A stretch of 64,000 nucleotides of DNA from Corynebacterium hindlerae (GCF_014117265.1 NZ_CP059833.1:2325069-2389068); one strand, 5' to 3'. Positions 47,934 through 57,035 are shown, counted from the first letter of the stretch. Made by a program: numbers and translations. The notes: generated by a model from the sequence alone, not told the origin.

Positions 47934-48007
47934 CCCCGACATTACCCTCCCGAAGTTCGGGCTCGTTGAAGCGTTTTTGGAGCAACCTCGGGGGAGTAAT
48001 GTCGGGG
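47934..48007. repeat. 74-bp inverted-repeat element
   Basis: Two 24-base arms starting CCCCGACATTAC (47934-47957 and, inverted, 47984-48007) match at 21 of 24 positions around a 26-base loop; 12 outer bases are perfect. Arm 1 also contains a small hairpin CCCGAA-G-TTCGGG. It lies between the CcdA-like gene and the convergent tRNA-Asn. Could be a MITE-like element or a structured stop. Confidence 0.6.
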
Positions 48008-48050
48008 TTAACTGGTTTTAGGCCAGGAGAGCGCTGGTGCTCAGAGAATT

Positions 48051-48080
48051 AAAAAAACCGCCTCTAAACAGAGGCGGTTT
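48051..48080 (-). terminator. intrinsic terminator after tRNA-Asn
   Basis: CCGCCTCT, loop AAAC, AGAGGCGG, followed on the minus strand by seven T residues. A textbook terminator just beyond the tRNA 3' end. Confidence 0.9.
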
Positions 48081-48087
48081 CAACTTG

Positions 48088-48160
48088 CTCCTCCAACTGG
48101 GCTCGAACCAGTGACCCTGCGATTAACAGTCGCATGCTCTGCCAACTGAGCTATGGAGGA
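48088..48160 (-). tRNA. tRNA-Asn (GTT)
   Basis: A 73-base cloverleaf on the minus strand: acceptor TCCTCCA pairs with TGGAGGA, anticodon loop CTGTTAA with anticodon GTT, T loop GGTTCGAGCC. CCA is not encoded. Confidence 0.95.
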
Positions 48161-48308
48161 AGGTGTTTTCAAGGTCTCCCTTGCAACGAGTAGTAACTAT
48201 ATAGGCTGGCGTCGTTTTAAATCAAATCGCCAGGTAGTTGCCGGTTTTATGACAATAGGGGGGTGGTTTTTATTTTGGCTATCTTTACTGGATATACTCA
48301 TGTGCGTT

Positions 48309-48382
48309 GGGGCTATAGCTCAGTCGGTTAGAGCCGTGGACTCATAATCCATTGGTCGCGGGTTCGAGCCCCGCTGGCCCCA
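48309..48382 (+). tRNA. tRNA with CAT anticodon (Ile2 or elongator Met)
   Basis: A 74-base cloverleaf: acceptor GGGGCTA pairs with TGGCCCC (one G-T pair), D arm GCTCAGTCGGTTAGAGC, anticodon loop CTCATAA, T arm GCGGGTTCGAGCCCCGC. It lacks the three G-C pairs of the initiator anticodon stem. CAT is shared by elongator Met and Ile2 (lysidine-modified); the sequence alone does not decide. Confidence 0.92.
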
Positions 48383-48388
48383 CAAGGT

Positions 48389-48424
48389 TAAAAAGGGTTA
48401 GGTCAGAAGGCCTAGCCCTTTTTC
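48389..48424 (+). terminator. intrinsic terminator after the CAT tRNA
   Basis: AAAAGGGTTAGGTC and GGCCTAGCCCTTTT form a 14-bp stem with one G-T pair and an AGAA loop, followed by T residues. Confidence 0.85.
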
Positions 48425-48438
48425 TGTGCCGCCCAATG

Positions 48439-48454
48439 TAGACCAATAGGTCTA
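48439..48454. promoter_or_regulatory. operator candidate 1, TAGACC-AATA-GGTCTA
   Basis: A perfect 6-4-6 palindrome upstream of the dicarboxylate carrier. A near-copy lies 78 bp downstream. A possible -10 (TAGTAT, 48453-48458) overlaps its end. Confidence 0.55.
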
Positions 48455-48516
48455 GTATATGAATTGCAATTGCTGCATAACAGGCGTACTCTCCATTTTA
48501 CTAAAACGGAAATAAG

Positions 48517-48532
48517 TAGACAGAATGGTCTA
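48517..48532. promoter_or_regulatory. operator candidate 2, TAGACA-GAAT-GGTCTA
   Basis: A 16-bp palindrome with one arm mismatch, ending 3 bases before the carrier ATG, thus covering where a ribosome binding site would lie. Arms match candidate 1 except for one base. Confidence 0.55.
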
Positions 48533-48535
48533 AAA

Positions 48536-49813
48536 ATGCAGAAGAGTAGGTTCACGAGCTTCGGTGCTCAAATCATTTACGGTCTCATCGCCGGCCTCAT
48601 TCTCGGCTTCATCGCACGGCAGCTTGGGGAGGGAAACTGGCTCACCAAGGGGCTTACAGAAATAGGCAGCGCCTACGTCAGTTTGCTGAAGGTGCTCATT
48701 CCACCTCTGATCGTCACCGCGGTGGTCACGTCGATCGCAAATCTGCGCCAGGTCACCAATGCGGCCCGGTTGGCATGGCAGACCATCCTGTGGTTCGCCA
48801 TTACCGCTTTCGCTTCGGTTGTTGCCGGCATTGGGGTGGGGCTGCTGATTAACCCAGGGCAGAACACCAGTGTCGATGTGGCGAACGCCAAGGCCCCGAG
48901 CTCTGTTGGCTCATGGTGGGCGTTTGTCCAGGGCCTGGTGCCGAGCAATATTATGGGTCTTGGGGTGACCCTAAAGCAGGATGCGGCAGCGGTGAACTTC
49001 AATGTGCTGCAGTTGCTGCTGATCTCCATCGTGTTTGGCATCGCGGCGATCAAGGTGGGGCAGAAGGCTGAACCGGTGCTGGAATTTACTTCCAGCCTGC
49101 TAGAGATCATCCAAAAGGTGCTGTGGTGGATCATCCGCCTGGCGCCAATCGGTACCGCGGCGCTGATCGGTAAGGCCGTTGCCGTGTATGGGTGGGAAGC
49201 ATTGGGCTCGCTCGGCAAGTTCGTACTGGCTATTTACCTAGGCCTGGCCATCGTGATCGCGGTGATTTACCCCGCAGTGTTGAAGATGCACGGCATTCGG
49301 GTGATGCAGTTCTTCCGCAAGGTATGGCCGGTGACCTCTCTTGGTTTCGTCACGCGTTCATCCATGGGTGTCATGCCTGTGACGGAACGAGCCACTGAGC
49401 AGGCCCTCGGTGTGCCACGCTCCTATGCATCCTTCGCGGTGCCTCTGGGTGCCACCACCAAGATGGACGGCTGTGCCTCGATCTACCCGGCGATTGCCGC
49501 GATCTTCGTCTCCCAGTTCTACGGCATTCCGCTGAGTGCTACGGATTACTTACTCATCGCGTTCGTGTCCGTCATTGGTTCGGCTGCCACCGCTGGTACC
49601 ACGGGTGCCACGGTGATGCTCACCCTTACCCTGTCTACTTTGGGTTTGCCTCTGGAGGGTGTTGGTCTGCTGCTTGCTGTTGATCCGATCGTAGACATGG
49701 GGCGCACTGCGGTGAATGTGACTGGTCAGGCGCTGGTTCCGTTGGTGGTATCGAAGCGTGAGGGAATTTGGGAGAAGAACGTTTTTGATGACCCCAAGGC
49801 TGTTGCGAGCTAG
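48536..49813 (+). CDS. dicarboxylate/amino acid:cation symporter (DAACS family)
   Basis: A 425-residue carrier with eight or so membrane helices. It has the family's serine-rich re-entrant loop (TRSSMGVMPVTERATEQ), then PLGATTKMDGCASIYP, GTTGATVMLTL and the C-terminal motif VDMGRTAVNVTGQ with the substrate-binding Asp, Arg and Asn. Imports glutamate, aspartate or C4-dicarboxylates with Na+ or H+. ATG 48536 was chosen because MQKSRFTSFGAQ precedes the first helix directly; an upstream in-frame start adds polar residues encoded by the operator region. Two palindromes flank its probable promoter, so it is likely repressor-controlled. Confidence 0.88.
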   Translation: MQKSRFTSFGAQIIYGLIAGLILGFIARQLGEGNWLTKGLTEIGSAYVSLLKVLIPPLIVTAVVTSIANLRQVTNAARLAWQTILWFAITAFASVVAGIGVGLLINPGQNTSVDVANAKAPSSVGSWWAFVQGLVPSNIMGLGVTLKQDAAAVNFNVLQLLLISIVFGIAAIKVGQKAEPVLEFTSSLLEIIQKVLWWIIRLAPIGTAALIGKAVAVYGWEALGSLGKFVLAIYLGLAIVIAVIYPAVLKMHGIRVMQFFRKVWPVTSLGFVTRSSMGVMPVTERATEQALGVPRSYASFAVPLGATTKMDGCASIYPAIAAIFVSQFYGIPLSATDYLLIAFVSVIGSAATAGTTGATVMLTLTLSTLGLPLEGVGLLLAVDPIVDMGRTAVNVTGQALVPLVVSKREGIWEKNVFDDPKAVAS

Positions 49814-49817
49814 CTAC

Positions 49818-49823
49818 TACACT
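49818..49823 (+). promoter_or_regulatory. -10 box TACACT of the serine hydrolase gene
   Basis: TACACT ends 7 bases before ATG 49831. Confidence 0.5.
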
Positions 49824-49830
49824 TAAGGCC

Positions 49831-50628
49831 ATGAGTTTCTTTGCTGGCCTGGAAAACTGGCCGGTAGACAATGTGTCCGCCGGCCTTGTTGGTGTTCATG
49901 ATGAAACCTTTGGTGATATTGACCGAGTGTATGAGTTGGCCAGCGTCACAAAGCTCCTGAGCGCCTACGGTTTCCTCGTCGCGTTGGAAGAGGGCGTGTT
50001 TGAACTAGATACCCCGATGGGGCCGGCGACAGTCGAGCACCTGCTCGCCCATGCCTCCGGCGTTGGCTTTGCCACCCGTGAGAGCGAGCGGGCCCCGGAG
50101 GATCGGCGCATCTACTCTTCTTCGGGCTTTGAGATTCTGGCTGACGGCGTCGAAAAGCTAGCTGGCATCGCCTTTCCCGACTACCTGCGCGAGGCCGTCT
50201 TTGAACCGCTGGGCATGACGGCCACGCAGTTTCACGCGTGGGCGGGGCACGGCGCAAAGTCGACGGTGCGGGACCTGCAGCGGTTCGCCACCGAGCTGCT
50301 GTCGCCGCAGCTTATCGACGCCACCACCCTCCATGACGCGTTCACCCCACACTTCCCGACGCTGGCCGGCATCGTGCCAGGCTATGGGCGTCAGGTGCCC
50401 TGCCCGTGGGGCTTGGGCTTTGAAATCAAGGGAGAGAAATCGCCTCACTGGACGGGGCCTTCGATGCCTGCGGAAGTGGTGGGGCACTTCGGGCAGGCCG
50501 GCACGTTTTTGTGGGTGCATCCCGAATCGGGGCACGGCTGCGTGGTGCTCACGAACCGTGTGTTCGGTGATTGGGCTAAACCGCTATGGTCTGATTTCAA
50601 TGAACAGCTGTGGCTAACCCTGAACTAA
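49831..50628 (+). CDS. serine hydrolase, beta-lactamase/PBP-like
   Basis: A 265-residue class C beta-lactamase-fold protein. The catalytic SxxK is in LASVTKLLSAYGFLVA, and a YSS triad (RIYSSSGFEIL) stands in place of YxN. The third motif is probably the HFGQAGTF segment near the C terminus. No signal peptide is present, so it is likely cytoplasmic and acts as an esterase or peptidase rather than a beta-lactamase. Leaderless start. Confidence 0.82.
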   Translation: MSFFAGLENWPVDNVSAGLVGVHDETFGDIDRVYELASVTKLLSAYGFLVALEEGVFELDTPMGPATVEHLLAHASGVGFATRESERAPEDRRIYSSSGFEILADGVEKLAGIAFPDYLREAVFEPLGMTATQFHAWAGHGAKSTVRDLQRFATELLSPQLIDATTLHDAFTPHFPTLAGIVPGYGRQVPCPWGLGFEIKGEKSPHWTGPSMPAEVVGHFGQAGTFLWVHPESGHGCVVLTNRVFGDWAKPLWSDFNEQLWLTLN

Positions 50629-50788
50629 AGCTTGAATAAATGGGGGATTCAAGCACTACTTGAGGGTTGCTGGCGTGATTTCTGGTGCGTAAAAATGCGG
50701 GTGTCATCTAGAGTTTTTTGAGCGATGCGCCGAGTCCGTTGGGGAAGACGTTCTCGTCTTAATCTGTATCTCTACAAAAGGACTCGCT

Positions 50789-51106
50789 TTGACTACATTT
50801 GTCACCCACGCACCCGTTGCCTGCACCGCGGTGCTGCTTATCGACGCCATGCCCCGGAAACTGCGGCCCGATGTCGAAGAACTCATGGTGCGTTGCATTC
50901 CCAGCGCGCCCGAATTAGAAATCCCCGGGATCGACCCACTCGAGGCCGCATGGTTCACCCGCTGGGAGCGTTCCATTCTGCCTGGAACCATCGGAACGCG
51001 CCAGGTTATCACTGGGACCGCTGAAGAACTAGAGCTGTTTATGCGCGAGCTGACGCAGTTGCGCCAGCGCTACGAGTTCGACGTCTCAATGCGGTTAGTG
51101 GACTAA
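50789..51106 (+). CDS. hypothetical 105-residue protein
   Basis: A TTG start with AAAGGA about six bases upstream, beginning MTTFVTHAPVACTAVLLIDA. The protein is soluble and acidic, with an amphipathic helix near the end (EELELFMRELTQLRQRYEF). I do not recognise it. Its stop overlaps the convergent acyl carrier protein gene by 4 bp. The 160-bp gap upstream shows no clear promoter. Confidence 0.5.
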   Translation: MTTFVTHAPVACTAVLLIDAMPRKLRPDVEELMVRCIPSAPELEIPGIDPLEAAWFTRWERSILPGTIGTRQVITGTAEELELFMRELTQLRQRYEFDVSMRLVD

Positions 51107-51351
51107 CTTTCGCGATGTTCGTCGATAAAAGTGACGAAGTCCCCGACCGTCGTAAAGCCTGCTGCGTCCTTATCTCCGATGTACACTCCGAAGGCGTCCT
51201 CGGCGCGGACCGCGATCTCTACAATGGAGAGAGAATCCACCGCGAGGTCGGAGACGATGTTGGACTCGAGGGAGACATCGTCAGGGTCATATCCAGTGCT
51301 TTCAACGATGATGTTGCGAAGCGTAGTGAACGTACTCTGAGAGTCAGACAT
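51103..51351 (-). CDS. acpM: acyl carrier protein
   Basis: An 82-residue acyl carrier protein. The phosphopantetheine attachment serine is in the motif VDSLSIVEIAVRAEDAFG, and the four-helix pattern is intact. It carries growing acyl chains as thioesters. No fatty-acid synthase gene is adjacent; corynebacteria mostly use the large FAS-I enzyme, so this stand-alone carrier may serve another acyl pathway. Divergent from the alpha/beta hydrolase gene, with about 60 bp between them. Confidence 0.92.
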   Translation of the reverse strand: MSDSQSTFTTLRNIIVESTGYDPDDVSLESNIVSDLAVDSLSIVEIAVRAEDAFGVYIGDKDAAGFTTVGDFVTFIDEHRES

Positions 51352-51412
51352 GAAAACCCCTCATCCGGCGACTAGTTGGTTCCTCAAGAATACCCTGAGA
51401 AAGTAGCTCACC

Positions 51413-52378
51413 ATGGCAGTGCCCCAGTTCTTGGCTCGATTCGTCCGCGGCATCCTCCCCGGGCATTCCGACGTGCCACGGCTGAGCGACATCAGCGCAC
51501 GCCATAACGTCGATTCCGGGGACTTAAACGTCGCAGCCTACGTTGCAGGACCCGACGACCCATCCGCCACTGTCGTCTTTATTCACGGGTTCACTCTCGC
51601 TGCAGAATCGTACTTCCTCCAAGTGCAACACCTCATCGCCCACCACCCCACAGTGCGCAGCCTCCTCATGGACCTACGCGGGCACGGAGAAACCGGGGAA
51701 GTCCCACCAGAGCTTTGCACCATCGACGCCACCGCCGATGACGTCCTCGCGGTCATTGAGTCATTAGCGCCGGAAGGCCCGCTGTATCTGGTAGGCCATT
51801 CGCTCGGAGGACACGTCGTCCTCAACGCTATTCGCAGGAGCTCGCCCGAAATCTACAGCCGAATCAAAGGCGTCATGCTGATCGCCACCTCCATCGACTC
51901 TTTGTCAGCACAAGGCACCCCGCAGCTGCTGACCACGCAACTTGGGGACACCGCATTGGAAGCGATGCAAAATGCACCAGAAATGGTGAATCAATTCCGC
52001 GATGAAATGGGAAAGCTGCTAGCACCGGCGCTGGCAGCCACCGTCTTCAAACGCATCTCCACCCCGTACAACCTGGTGAAATTCCACGCAGAAATGATTC
52101 ACCGGACCCCGCTAGCCACCTTCATCGGGTTCTTCGACGACCTAGAACATCACTCCGAAGTAGCAGCCGCCGAGCGACTGTCATCCCTGCCCGGTTTCGT
52201 GCTGGTGGGCAATGACGACCACGTCACGCCACTATCTCAAAGCAACCGCATCATGGAGCTGTGGCCCTCAGCAACGCTGCGCAAATGCGACCGCTGCGGC
52301 CACATGATGATCCTCGAAGCACCCACCATGGTCAACGAAGCATTGGACGACCTGCTCAGCCAACAAGAAAACCCCTAG
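51413..52378 (+). CDS. alpha/beta hydrolase (lipase/esterase-like)
   Basis: A 321-residue hydrolase. The oxyanion region is VVFIHGFTLAAESY, the nucleophile elbow GHSLGGH, the acid in VGNDDHVTPL and the catalytic His in CGHMMILEAP near the C terminus, so the triad is complete. No signal peptide is evident. Similar corynebacterial proteins are annotated as lysophospholipase-like. Being next to an acyl carrier protein hints at a thioesterase role, but this is inference. Confidence 0.85.
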   Translation: MAVPQFLARFVRGILPGHSDVPRLSDISARHNVDSGDLNVAAYVAGPDDPSATVVFIHGFTLAAESYFLQVQHLIAHHPTVRSLLMDLRGHGETGEVPPELCTIDATADDVLAVIESLAPEGPLYLVGHSLGGHVVLNAIRRSSPEIYSRIKGVMLIATSIDSLSAQGTPQLLTTQLGDTALEAMQNAPEMVNQFRDEMGKLLAPALAATVFKRISTPYNLVKFHAEMIHRTPLATFIGFFDDLEHHSEVAAAERLSSLPGFVLVGNDDHVTPLSQSNRIMELWPSATLRKCDRCGHMMILEAPTMVNEALDDLLSQQENP

Positions 52379-52399
52379 GAGAGGATTCTCCCAGGGGTT
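52369..52399. terminator. shared terminator, hydrolase and aceE
   Basis: AACCCCTAGGAGA and TCTCCCAGGGGTT form a stem with one mismatch and a four-base loop. On the minus strand TTTTCTT follows, making it a good aceE terminator; on the plus strand it overlaps the hydrolase stop codon. Confidence 0.8.
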
Positions 52400-52413
52400 A
52401 GCTCGTCAAGCTC

Positions 52414-55161
52414 CTAGACGGCTGTTGGGTCGGTCAGTTGGAACTTCTCCGCAGCCTGCGCTGCCACGGACATATCGATCTTCCCCTCGCGGGCCAGGCC
52501 AGCCAGAACCGCAACGACGATGGATTCCGCGTCGATGTTGAAGAAGCGGCGGGCCGCAGCGCGGGTGTCGGAGAAACCGAACCCATCGGCGCCGAGGACG
52601 GTGTAGTCGCCCGGAACCCACTTGCGGATCTGCTCTGGGACGGCCGTCGCAAAGTCAGAGACCGCGACAAATGGGCCGGACACCTTCGACAGCTGCTTGG
52701 TGACGAACGGCTCCTCCAGCTCAGCTGCCGGGTTGCGCAGCTGCTCCAGATCACGGGCTGCGCCCTCACGTGCCAGCTCGTTCCAGGAAGTGACAGAGAA
52801 GATATTGGCCTGTACACCGTAGCTCTCGCGCAGCATTTCAGCGGCGCGGAGGGCTTGCTGCATACCAATACCGGAGGCGAGGATGTTGGCCTCATGGCCG
52901 GTGCCTTCGCCCACGGCGTACTGGTAGATACCCTTGTGCAGGCCCTCCACATCCAGGTTCTCTGGCTCCGCCGGCTGGGACACAGGCTCGTTGTAGATCG
53001 TCAGGTAGTAGATGACGTTCTCACCGCGGCCTGGGCCGTACATGCGGTCAATGCCTTCACGCACGATGTGCGCAATTTCGTATGCGAAGGCAGGGTCGTA
53101 GCTGACCACCGCGGGGTTGGTGGAAGCGAGCACAGGGGAGTGACCGTCCATGTGCTGCAGGCCTTCACCGGTCAGGGTGGTGCGACCAGCAGTGGCGCCG
53201 AGCAGGAAGCCGCGGGCCATTTGGTCAGCAGCAGCCCAGATGGAGTCGCCGGTGCGCTGGAAACCGAACATCGAGTAGAAGATGTAGAGCGGGATCATGG
53301 CGTGACCGTGCGTTGCGTAGGAGGTACCTGCCGCGATGAAGGACGCCGTGGAACCAGCCTCGTTGATGCCCTCGTGCAGGATGTGGCCGTCGGTGGCCTC
53401 GCGGTAGGACAGCATCAGGTCGTGGTCCACCGGGGTGTAGTTCTGGCCGTGCGGGTTGTAGATCTTCAAGGTTGGGAACCAGGAGTCCATACCGAAGGTA
53501 CGTGCCTCATCTGGGATGATCGGCACCAGGCGCTCGGCGAGGCTCTTGTCACGCATGAGTTCCTTGAAGGTACGTACCACCGCCATGGTGGTGGCTACCT
53601 GCTGCTTGCCGGAGCCCTTACGCATGGACTTCAACGCATCGATGTCAGGGACAGCGATCGGCTCGTACTTGTCGCGACGCTCTGGGAGGAAGCCGCCGAG
53701 CTCTTTACGACGCTCCAGCATGTACTTAATTTCAGGAGCATCCTTACCTGGGTGGAAGTATGGCGGCAGGTATGGGTCCTTCTCCAATTCCTCATCGGAA
53801 ATTGGGATGCCCTGCTTGTCGCGGAACAACTTCAGATCATCCAGAGTCAGCTTCTTCATCTGGTGGGTGGCGTTGCGACCCTCGAAGTTGTGGCCGAGGC
53901 CGTAGCCCTTAATCGTGTGTGCCAGGATGACCGTTGGGCGACCCGTCTCTTCCATCGCACGCTTGTAGGCTGCGTAGATCTTGCGGTAGTCGTGACCACC
54001 ACGTGGAAGTGCCCAGATCTCCTCGTCGGTCATGTCCTCGACCAGCTTCAGGGTGCGTGGATCACGGCCGAAGAAGTGCTCGCGGACGTACGCGCCGTCG
54101 TTAGCCTTGAAGGTCTGGTAGTCGCCGTCTGGCGTGTTATTCATGATGTCAACGAGCGCGCCATCCTTGTCCTTTTCCAGGAGGGCATCCCACTCGCGAC
54201 CCCATACCACCTTGATGACTTCCCAGCCGGCGCCGCGGAAGAAGGACTCGAGTTCCTGAATGATCTGGGTGTTACCGCGGACCGGGCCGTCGAGACGCTG
54301 CAGGTTGCAGTTGACCACGAAGGTGAGGTTATCGAGGCCGTTGAGAGCAGCCATCTGGATCAGGCCACGGGACTCCGGCTCGTCCATTTCGCCGTCGCCA
54401 AGGAAGGCCCACACATGCTGCTGGGAGGTGTCCTTGATGCCACGGTTGTGCAGGTACTTGTTGAAGCGTGCCTGGTAGATCGCGTCCATTGGGCCAAGGC
54501 CCATGGACACGGTTGGGAACTCCCAGAAATCTGGCATGCCGTGTGGGTGGGGGTAGGAAGGCAGGCCACCTTGTGGGCGCGATACTTCCTGACGGAAACC
54601 ATCCAAATCATCCTCAGTCAGGCGACCCTCTAGGAACGCACGGGCGTACATGCCAGGGGAGGCGTGGCCCTGGAAGAAGATCTGGTCGCCACCACCTGGG
54701 TGGTCCTTACCGCGGAAGAAGTGGTTAAAACCGACCTCGTACAGTGGGGCAGCACCTGCGTAGGTGGAGATGTGGCCACCGACGCCAATACCTGGGCGCT
54801 GTGCGCGGTGCACCATGATCGCCGCGTTCCAACGCATCCAGCGGCGGTAGCGTTTCTCAATCGCCTCATCGCCAGGGAACTCAGGCTCCTGTGTCGTTGG
54901 AATGGTGTTGACATAGTCCGTGGATGTCAGAGGAGGCAGCTCAACGCGCTTTGCGGTGGCTCGTTCCAGCAGGCGCAGCATCAGGTAGCGTGCACGTTCT
55001 GGGCTGGACTCATCGAGCAGTCCGTCCAGGGAATCCATCCATTCTTGGGTTTCCTCTGGATCGCTGTCGTTGAGGTAGGAAGCAACACCGTCGCGGATCA
55101 GCGCGATGTTGGAATCATCTGGTGAGTGGCCACCGAATTTTTGTTCAGCTGCATCAGCCAT
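52414..55161 (-). CDS. aceE: pyruvate dehydrogenase E1 component
   Basis: A 915-residue homodimeric-type E1 that decarboxylates pyruvate with thiamine diphosphate and feeds acetyl groups to E2. The TPP/Mg motif runs [12 protein letters not shown] through [14 protein letters not shown], and [19 protein letters not shown] marks the N-terminal domain. Length agrees with corynebacterial AceE (~920). GGAGGT lies eight bases before the ATG. The E2 and E3 genes are not adjacent, as usual in corynebacteria. A 300-bp leader precedes it. Confidence 0.96.
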   Translation of the reverse strand: MADAAEQKFGGHSPDDSNIALIRDGVASYLNDSDPEETQEWMDSLDGLLDESSPERARYLMLRLLERATAKRVELPPLTSTDYVNTIPTTQEPEFPGDEAIEKRYRRWMRWNAAIMVHRAQRPGIGVGGHISTYAGAAPLYEVGFNHFFRGKDHPGGGDQIFFQGHASPGMYARAFLEGRLTEDDLDGFRQEVSRPQGGLPSYPHPHGMPDFWEFPTVSMGLGPMDAIYQARFNKYLHNRGIKDTSQQHVWAFLGDGEMDEPESRGLIQMAALNGLDNLTFVVNCNLQRLDGPVRGNTQIIQELESFFRGAGWEVIKVVWGREWDALLEKDKDGALVDIMNNTPDGDYQTFKANDGAYVREHFFGRDPRTLKLVEDMTDEEIWALPRGGHDYRKIYAAYKRAMEETGRPTVILAHTIKGYGLGHNFEGRNATHQMKKLTLDDLKLFRDKQGIPISDEELEKDPYLPPYFHPGKDAPEIKYMLERRKELGGFLPERRDKYEPIAVPDIDALKSMRKGSGKQQVATTMAVVRTFKELMRDKSLAERLVPIIPDEARTFGMDSWFPTLKIYNPHGQNYTPVDHDLMLSYREATDGHILHEGINEAGSTASFIAAGTSYATHGHAMIPLYIFYSMFGFQRTGDSIWAAADQMARGFLLGATAGRTTLTGEGLQHMDGHSPVLASTNPAVVSYDPAFAYEIAHIVREGIDRMYGPGRGENVIYYLTIYNEPVSQPAEPENLDVEGLHKGIYQYAVGEGTGHEANILASGIGMQQALRAAEMLRESYGVQANIFSVTSWNELAREGAARDLEQLRNPAAELEEPFVTKQLSKVSGPFVAVSDFATAVPEQIRKWVPGDYTVLGADGFGFSDTRAAARRFFNIDAESIVVAVLAGLAREGKIDMSVAAQAAEKFQLTDPTAV

Positions 55162-55194
55162 TGCATACCTCCGTAGTGGTTCTGTCAGGTGTTT

Positions 55195-55208
55195 GACTCG
55201 CGAGAGTC
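55195..55208. promoter_or_regulatory. palindrome GACTC-GCGA-GAGTC upstream of aceE
   Basis: A 5-4-5 inverted repeat 34 bp before the aceE start, possibly a regulator site or mRNA hairpin. The remaining 55209-55464 is AT-rich, shows several TGGTTCTG repeats near 55300-55330, and probably contains back-to-back promoters for aceE and the DUF3052 gene. Confidence 0.35.
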
Positions 55209-55464
55209 GGTCTGTGATTAAGGATACGGGTTTCCGGGTTTTTGTGTGAAGACCGCTGTTATTTGTGCAGGTGAACGGCGAAATTTAGTAATTATGTGGT
55301 TCTGGTTACGAGTATTTCTGGTTCTGTTTGTTTGATGACCGAAAAGAAAAATTTTTCAGCTATTTGAGACTTAGCAGGTAATCCCGCGTCGGAACTGGTA
55401 TTTTCGTCCATTGAGTACATTTTCACCAGCTCACACGGGCTGATACAAAAGGAGGTTCATCACA

Positions 55465-55890
55465 GTGGTCGACGTTCCGGGCGCGACTAAAGCAGGCGCC
55501 CAGGATTACGCCCAACTCCTGGGCATTGAAGCAGGGCAGATCGTTCAAGAAGTAGGTTGGGACGAAGACTGCGACAGCACCATCAGTGAAGCAGTGGAAG
55601 ACCGTATCGGCGAAGAACTGCTCGATGAAGACACCGATGAAATCTGCGACGTCGTACTGCTGTGGTGGCGCGAAGAAGATGGCGATCTTGTCGACGGCCT
55701 TGTCGACTCCATCCGTCCGCTTTCCGAAAACGGTCGGATCTGGCTCCTCACCCCAGGCGCCGGTAAGCCAGGGCACCTCGTAGCCGGTGAAATTGCCGAG
55801 TCTGCGAAGCTCGCAGGCCTCGTCCAAACCAGGGCGACCCGGGTCGGCCAATGGCAAGGCTCCTGCCTGGTGCAGCCTGGCAAGAAATAA
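55465..55890 (+). CDS. DUF3052-family protein
   Basis: A 141-residue acidic soluble protein found next to aceE across actinobacteria. It begins MVDVPGATKAGAQDYAQLLG and contains DEICDVVLLWWREEDGDLVD and LTPGAGKPGHLVAGEI. Function unknown. A strong AAGGAGG lies upstream of the GTG start, unlike the many leaderless genes here. Divergent from aceE and followed by tRNA-Val. Confidence 0.88.
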   Translation: MVDVPGATKAGAQDYAQLLGIEAGQIVQEVGWDEDCDSTISEAVEDRIGEELLDEDTDEICDVVLLWWREEDGDLVDGLVDSIRPLSENGRIWLLTPGAGKPGHLVAGEIAESAKLAGLVQTRATRVGQWQGSCLVQPGKK

Positions 55891-55969
55891 AAACACCTTC
55901 TGAACTGGCGATTTTGGAAGAGTTACACATGCGTGATACGCTTCTTCGAGTCGCACAGTGACGAAGCAT

Positions 55970-56042
55970 GCGCCTTTAGCTCAGCTGGAAGAGCAGCTGG
56001 TTTACACCCAGCAGGTCGGCGGTTCGAGCCCGTCAGGGCGCA
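55970..56042 (+). tRNA. tRNA-Val (TAC)
   Basis: A 73-base cloverleaf: acceptor GCGCCTT pairs with AGGGCGC, anticodon loop TTTACAC gives TAC, T loop GGTTCGAGCC. CCA not encoded. Confidence 0.93.
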
Positions 56043-56048
56043 CAGACG

Positions 56049-56085
56049 AACACCCTCTCCTGAACCACCAGGGGAGGGTGTTTTC
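56049..56085 (+). terminator. intrinsic terminator after tRNA-Val
   Basis: ACACCCTCTCCTG pairs with CAGGGGAGGGTGT (one G-T pair), six-base loop, then TTTTCTTT. Confidence 0.9.
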
Positions 56086-56123
56086 TTTACTTCACTCCAG
56101 CAAGATGTGGTTACCTTGAAGCT

Positions 56124-57035
56124 GTGCACGCAATAGCAATTATTGGCGGATTGACGCTGGACCGAATTTTTGGAGACCCGCAGCGTTATCACCCGGTCGC
56201 CTACTTCGGCACCGCGGTGACCAAAGCGGAGAAGATTTTGTACCGAGACGCCAAAGCTGCGGGAGCTGCGCTGGTCGCGGTGACGACACTGCCCGTCGTC
56301 ATGGCAACGCATGCGGTTTATCGAAAAGCTCCCACGGTCACGACAGCACTTGCACTGTGGGCTGCGTTGGGAGGGCGCACCCTTGAGGAAACTGGCCGCA
56401 AATTGGCGCAGGATCTGGACAACAACGATCTTGACTCAGCTCGCGCTTGGATCCCGTGGCTGTGCTCTCGCGACCCACATTTGCTCGATAAAGCGGGCAT
56501 GGCCCGCGCCGCTGTGGAGTCCATCGCCGAGAACACGTCGGATGCAGCGATCGCTCCGATCGTGTGGGCAGCCATCGCCGGGGCGCCGGGCGTCGTGCTG
56601 CACCGGTGTGTGAACACGCTGGATGCGATGGTCGGGTATAAAAGCGAGAAGTACCGGAATTTTGGTTGGGCAGCAGCCAAGCTTGACGACGTCCTTGCCT
56701 ACCTTCCTGCTCGTCTCACCGCAGTAACGCATGTTGTGTTAGCAAAGGACAAACAGGCTGCGATCGCCGCCTGGAAGAACGACGCCCCGCAGCACCCCAG
56801 CCCCAATGCCGGCCCTGTGGAAGCGACAGCAGCCGTGGCGCTCGGAGTTCAACTTGGGGGAGAGACTCACTACTCATACGGGGTAGAAATGCGACCAACC
56901 TTGGGAACCGGTCCTCGCCCAACAGCACAAACGATTTTTGAGGCCGTACAGCTGGCACAGCGAACTCAGCTGATTATGGGGGCAGTAGCCGTCGGACTGC
57001 GGAGCCTCATTTTTCGGGGTGGTAACAAAATTTAG
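56124..57035 (+). CDS. cbiB: adenosylcobinamide-phosphate synthase CbiB/CobD
   Basis: A 303-residue membrane protein with several hydrophobic segments, which joins aminopropanol (phosphate) to adenosylcobyric acid in cobalamin synthesis. Family motifs: GLTLDRIFGDPQRYHPVAYFG at the N terminus, SIAENTSDAAIAPIVWAAIAG, and NTLDAMVGYKSEKYRNFGWA. The start is GTG 56124, 7 bases after TTACCT. In relatives it lies beside SURF1 and the phosphatase pair, as here. Few other cobalamin genes are in view, so it may support salvage. Confidence 0.9.
   Translation: MHAIAIIGGLTLDRIFGDPQRYHPVAYFGTAVTKAEKILYRDAKAAGAALVAVTTLPVVMATHAVYRKAPTVTTALALWAALGGRTLEETGRKLAQDLDNNDLDSARAWIPWLCSRDPHLLDKAGMARAAVESIAENTSDAAIAPIVWAAIAGAPGVVLHRCVNTLDAMVGYKSEKYRNFGWAAAKLDDVLAYLPARLTAVTHVVLAKDKQAAIAAWKNDAPQHPSPNAGPVEATAAVALGVQLGGETHYSYGVEMRPTLGTGPRPTAQTIFEAVQLAQRTQLIMGAVAVGLRSLIFRGGNKI

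Noticed and set aside
52438-54633. A 731-codon open frame on the plus strand opposite aceE
   Set aside because: It lies entirely antisense to aceE, which has complete E1 motifs; its protein shows no recognisable domains and looks like a codon-bias shadow.
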